Assembly (NCBI GenBank): GCA_016788685.1
Contig: JAEUSS010000500.1
Span: forward strand, 1-14,326
DNA: 14,326 nucleotides
Source of the DNA: Prolixibacteraceae bacterium
Lineage (GTDB): Bacteria; Bacteroidota; Bacteroidia; Bacteroidales; Prolixibacteraceae
Reading direction: 5' to 3'
Of this stretch, positions 12,773 through 14,326 are shown in pieces. A model generated the notes under the pieces. That model saw only the letters and a list, made by a program, of their open reading frames with translations. It searched no databases and was not told where the DNA came from. Both the position numbers and the translations under genes were made by a program. Position 1 is the stretch's first letter, and each line of letters starts with the position of its first letter.

Positions 12773-13186
12773 TTATGGTTGGGTATTGAAGGATGTGTTG
12801 CAGGTTGTTTCTTTGGCGCCCTGTTCAATCCACTGGCGGATGATGATGCGCTTGTTCATCGGAAGGGCATTGCCCGGAGGCATCAGTTCAGTGGTGCTGG
12901 TGATAGCTTTGTAGGCTTTGCTTTTATCGGCATTACCCGGCGTAATGGCTTCCATGATGCTGGTGTAGTTTGAAAAATTGTAGTCTCCTTCGGAGTTGTT
13001 GGCATCATGGCAACCGCTGGTTGCACAACTGTTCATAAAGATAGGGAGCACCTCCTCGGTGAAGCATACCTGCGGCATCTGGTCAGCGGGGATACCTTCG
13101 TGCTGGCAGGAGTTTGCCATGAATAACACAGAACCTAGCAAGAGAATCAGCGAGGCTGATAAAAATCCGGATTTTGAAATTTTCAT
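12773..13186 (-). CDS. Haem-binding-type lipoprotein with a CX4CH site
   Basis: A 137-residue predicted lipoprotein, first gene of the minus-strand operon. The signal region (SASLILLLGSVLFMANSC) ends in a plausible lipobox cysteine. The domain resembles its neighbour: CFTEEVLPIFMNSCATSGCHD contains C-x4-CH in place of CXXCH, a spacing known from some multihaem cytochromes, so covalent haem is possible but less certain. MPPGNALPM supplies a candidate Met ligand, and IIIRQWIEQGAKE is the terminal helix. ATG 13186 is preferred to the longer frame from 13258, which would bury the signal peptide. The two adjacent genes probably arose by duplication of one haem domain. Confidence 0.75.
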   Translation of the reverse strand: MKISKSGFLSASLILLLGSVLFMANSCQHEGIPADQMPQVCFTEEVLPIFMNSCATSGCHDANNSEGDYNFSNYTSIMEAITPGNADKSKAYKAITSTTELMPPGNALPMNKRIIIRQWIEQGAKETTCNTSFNTQP

Positions 13187-13328
13187 ATCAGGAATTGTTA
13201 AATGAGATAATAACAATTGAAACAGAAAAATGGCAGACGGAAAGTCGGACTTTATCAAATTAAACGATATGAAAGGCCAACGATGTCCTGAAGTAACTGT
13301 ATACTTATCAGTTTTATTGTGGAAACGA

Positions 13329-14326
13329 TTAATAGAAAGGCATCATTTTAATGATCTCGTCTTCGGTGGTCAGGTATTCTTTCATCAGGTTAGCGGTGAG
13401 GCACGAATGTACGGGGATGATTTCAATCAGTTTTCCGGGGACGAAGTAATGGAGGTCGCGTGGTGTGATTTTGAGTATGCCATGTTCCTGCGAAAGCGCA
13501 TGGAGGTAGTTTTTTTCATCCAGCAGGATGTTCTTGGTTCCGTCGTTTACAATGATCCGGCCGAAAAGTGGTTTGCCGTCGATGTTGATGATGGAGTCTT
13601 TGGCAAAATGGATGGCGCCCCCGTAAATAACCACCTCGTTTCGTGAGGGGTGTACGGCAATAACGGGGCAAATCATCCGCACGGCGATGTCGGTCAGTTT
13701 GCAAACGCCAAGTTTAAACTGCATCAGGTCGTAGAATACGAAGTTTCCCGGTCGTATCTCATCGACTCCGTCAAAGTTTTCGCAGAGGCTGCACGAAGGG
13801 GTGTCGCCCAGCGAGATCATCAGGTCGGGCCACTCTTCCTGATAGCGTAATTTCAGGGCTTTGAGTTTGAGCAGGGCATCAAAATGCCTGTTGAAAATGT
13901 CGTGGGTTGAGTTGGCCTGATAGGTATGGCCGGTGTGCGAAAGAAAACCCTTGAACTGCAGCAGGGGAGACTTTTGTATGCCTTCGAGCAGCTCGTCGAT
14001 CAGCGAAACCTGAGAGGCATCAATTCCGGTGCGGTGGTAGCCGGTGTCAATTTTAATGAAAACTCCGGTATGCCAGTTAATTTTCTCCTGAAGGGCGGCA
14101 AGGCCTTCGGGGTTCTCAATCAGGACGTTAAGTTTGATACGTCCCGCCAACTCATTGATGTCCGGAATTTCAGGAATATTGACAGAGAAAGCGATGGTGA
14201 TATCGTCCCATCCAAAATCAGCGAAGTAATTGGCCATGGTTAACGACGATACGGTAATGGCCGTTACTCCGGCCTCCCTGAACCATTCTCCTATTTCAGC
14301 CGATTGGTGCGTCTTAAAATGCGGGC
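13329..14326 (-). CDS. D-threonine aldolase / D-serine dehydratase-like PLP enzyme (N-terminus outside the window)
   Basis: A fold-type III (alanine-racemase-like) PLP enzyme. The frame remains open to the window edge, giving 331 visible residues, and the stop is at 13329-13331. Upstream of the ATG at 14237 the frame continues and encodes PHFKTHQSAE; its Lys (codon 14315-14313) is the expected PLP Schiff-base lysine of the family motif RPHxKTH. Further landmarks are FIKIDTGYHRTGI, FLSHTGHTY, ISLGDTPSCS, EIRPGNFVFYD and, near the end, PVHSCLTANLM, whose His and Cys are the metal ligands in DSD1-type D-serine dehydratases. It likely cleaves or dehydrates a D-hydroxy-amino acid. The ATG at 14237 is an internal Met. 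It lies 142 bp upstream of the haem-lipoprotein operon and may be transcribed separately. Confidence 0.88.
   Translation of the reverse strand, partial: PHFKTHQSAEIGEWFREAGVTAITVSSLTMANYFADFGWDDITIAFSVNIPEIPDINELAGRIKLNVLIENPEGLAALQEKINWHTGVFIKIDTGYHRTGIDASQVSLIDELLEGIQKSPLLQFKGFLSHTGHTYQANSTHDIFNRHFDALLKLKALKLRYQEEWPDLMISLGDTPSCSLCENFDGVDEIRPGNFVFYDLMQFKLGVCKLTDIAVRMICPVIAVHPSRNEVVIYGGAIHFAKDSIINIDGKPLFGRIIVNDGTKNILLDEKNYLHALSQEHGILKITPRDLHYFVPGKLIEIIPVHSCLTANLMKEYLTTEDEIIKMMPFY

Noticed and set aside
13187..13328. Promoter for the haem-lipoprotein operon
   Set aside because: A minus-strand TTAATTTG is close to the -7 consensus, but the nearest upstream TTG is only 14 bp away, so spacing does not support a call.

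Overview
The window looks like a chromosomal segment from a member of the Bacteroidota, most likely an environmental Bacteroidales/Marinilabiliales-type organism. The reasons are the gene families present (a DUF5777 beta-barrel, YceI, CX4CH haem lipoproteins), the lack of obvious Shine-Dalgarno sequences, and two matches to the Bacteroidota -7 promoter motif TAnnTTTG. Most of the window has moderate GC. The stretch at about 5.48-8.0 kb is clearly AT-richer and looks imported.

Layout. Position 3-659 is the 3' end of urocanate hydratase (hutU, histidine degradation). A plus-strand isoprenoid-type cluster follows: a double [4Fe-4S] ferredoxin-like protein with an HdrA-like N-terminus (822-1595), a radical SAM protein with a SPASM-like C-terminal cysteine motif (1667-2848), a fusion of DUF116 with an isoprenyl diphosphate synthase (2920-4491), and a small alpha/alpha-barrel prenyltransferase/terpene-cyclase-like protein (4502-5395). 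After an interruption comes a squalene-hopene-cyclase-like class II terpene cyclase with a DGDD catalytic motif (8619-10409). The proposed logic, which is inference, is that the fused synthase makes a polyprenyl diphosphate, the two alpha/alpha-barrel proteins cyclise or carry it, and the radical SAM enzyme with its ferredoxin modifies the product or a related substrate. I cannot name a characterised pathway with this gene set. It is the best candidate here for an undescribed system.

The interruption (about 5.4-8.6 kb) lies between the two cyclase-like genes. It holds a minus-strand RelE/ParE-type toxin-antitoxin pair and a minus-strand CoiA-like putative nuclease with a long coiled-coil tail. 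It also holds two relics: a copy of the 3' end of the small cyclase-like gene (6081-6118) and a dead copy of the 5' coding region of the large cyclase gene (8010-8070). A roughly 75-80 bp sequence is repeated directly on both sides (5403-5483 and 8079-8153). The right-hand copy runs into an array of nine contiguous 41-bp repeats (8131-8499), each centred on a near-palindrome.

Converging on the cluster from the right is a tightly packed minus-strand operon (13186 down to 10464): two haem-binding-type lipoproteins, a DUF5777 outer-membrane barrel, a YceI-family periplasmic protein (a family known to bind isoprenoids) and a membrane-anchored OB-fold protein. Upstream of it on the same strand, running off the window, is a PLP-dependent D-threonine aldolase/D-serine dehydratase-like enzyme. 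I saw no rRNA, tRNA or CRISPR array and no transposase or integrase.
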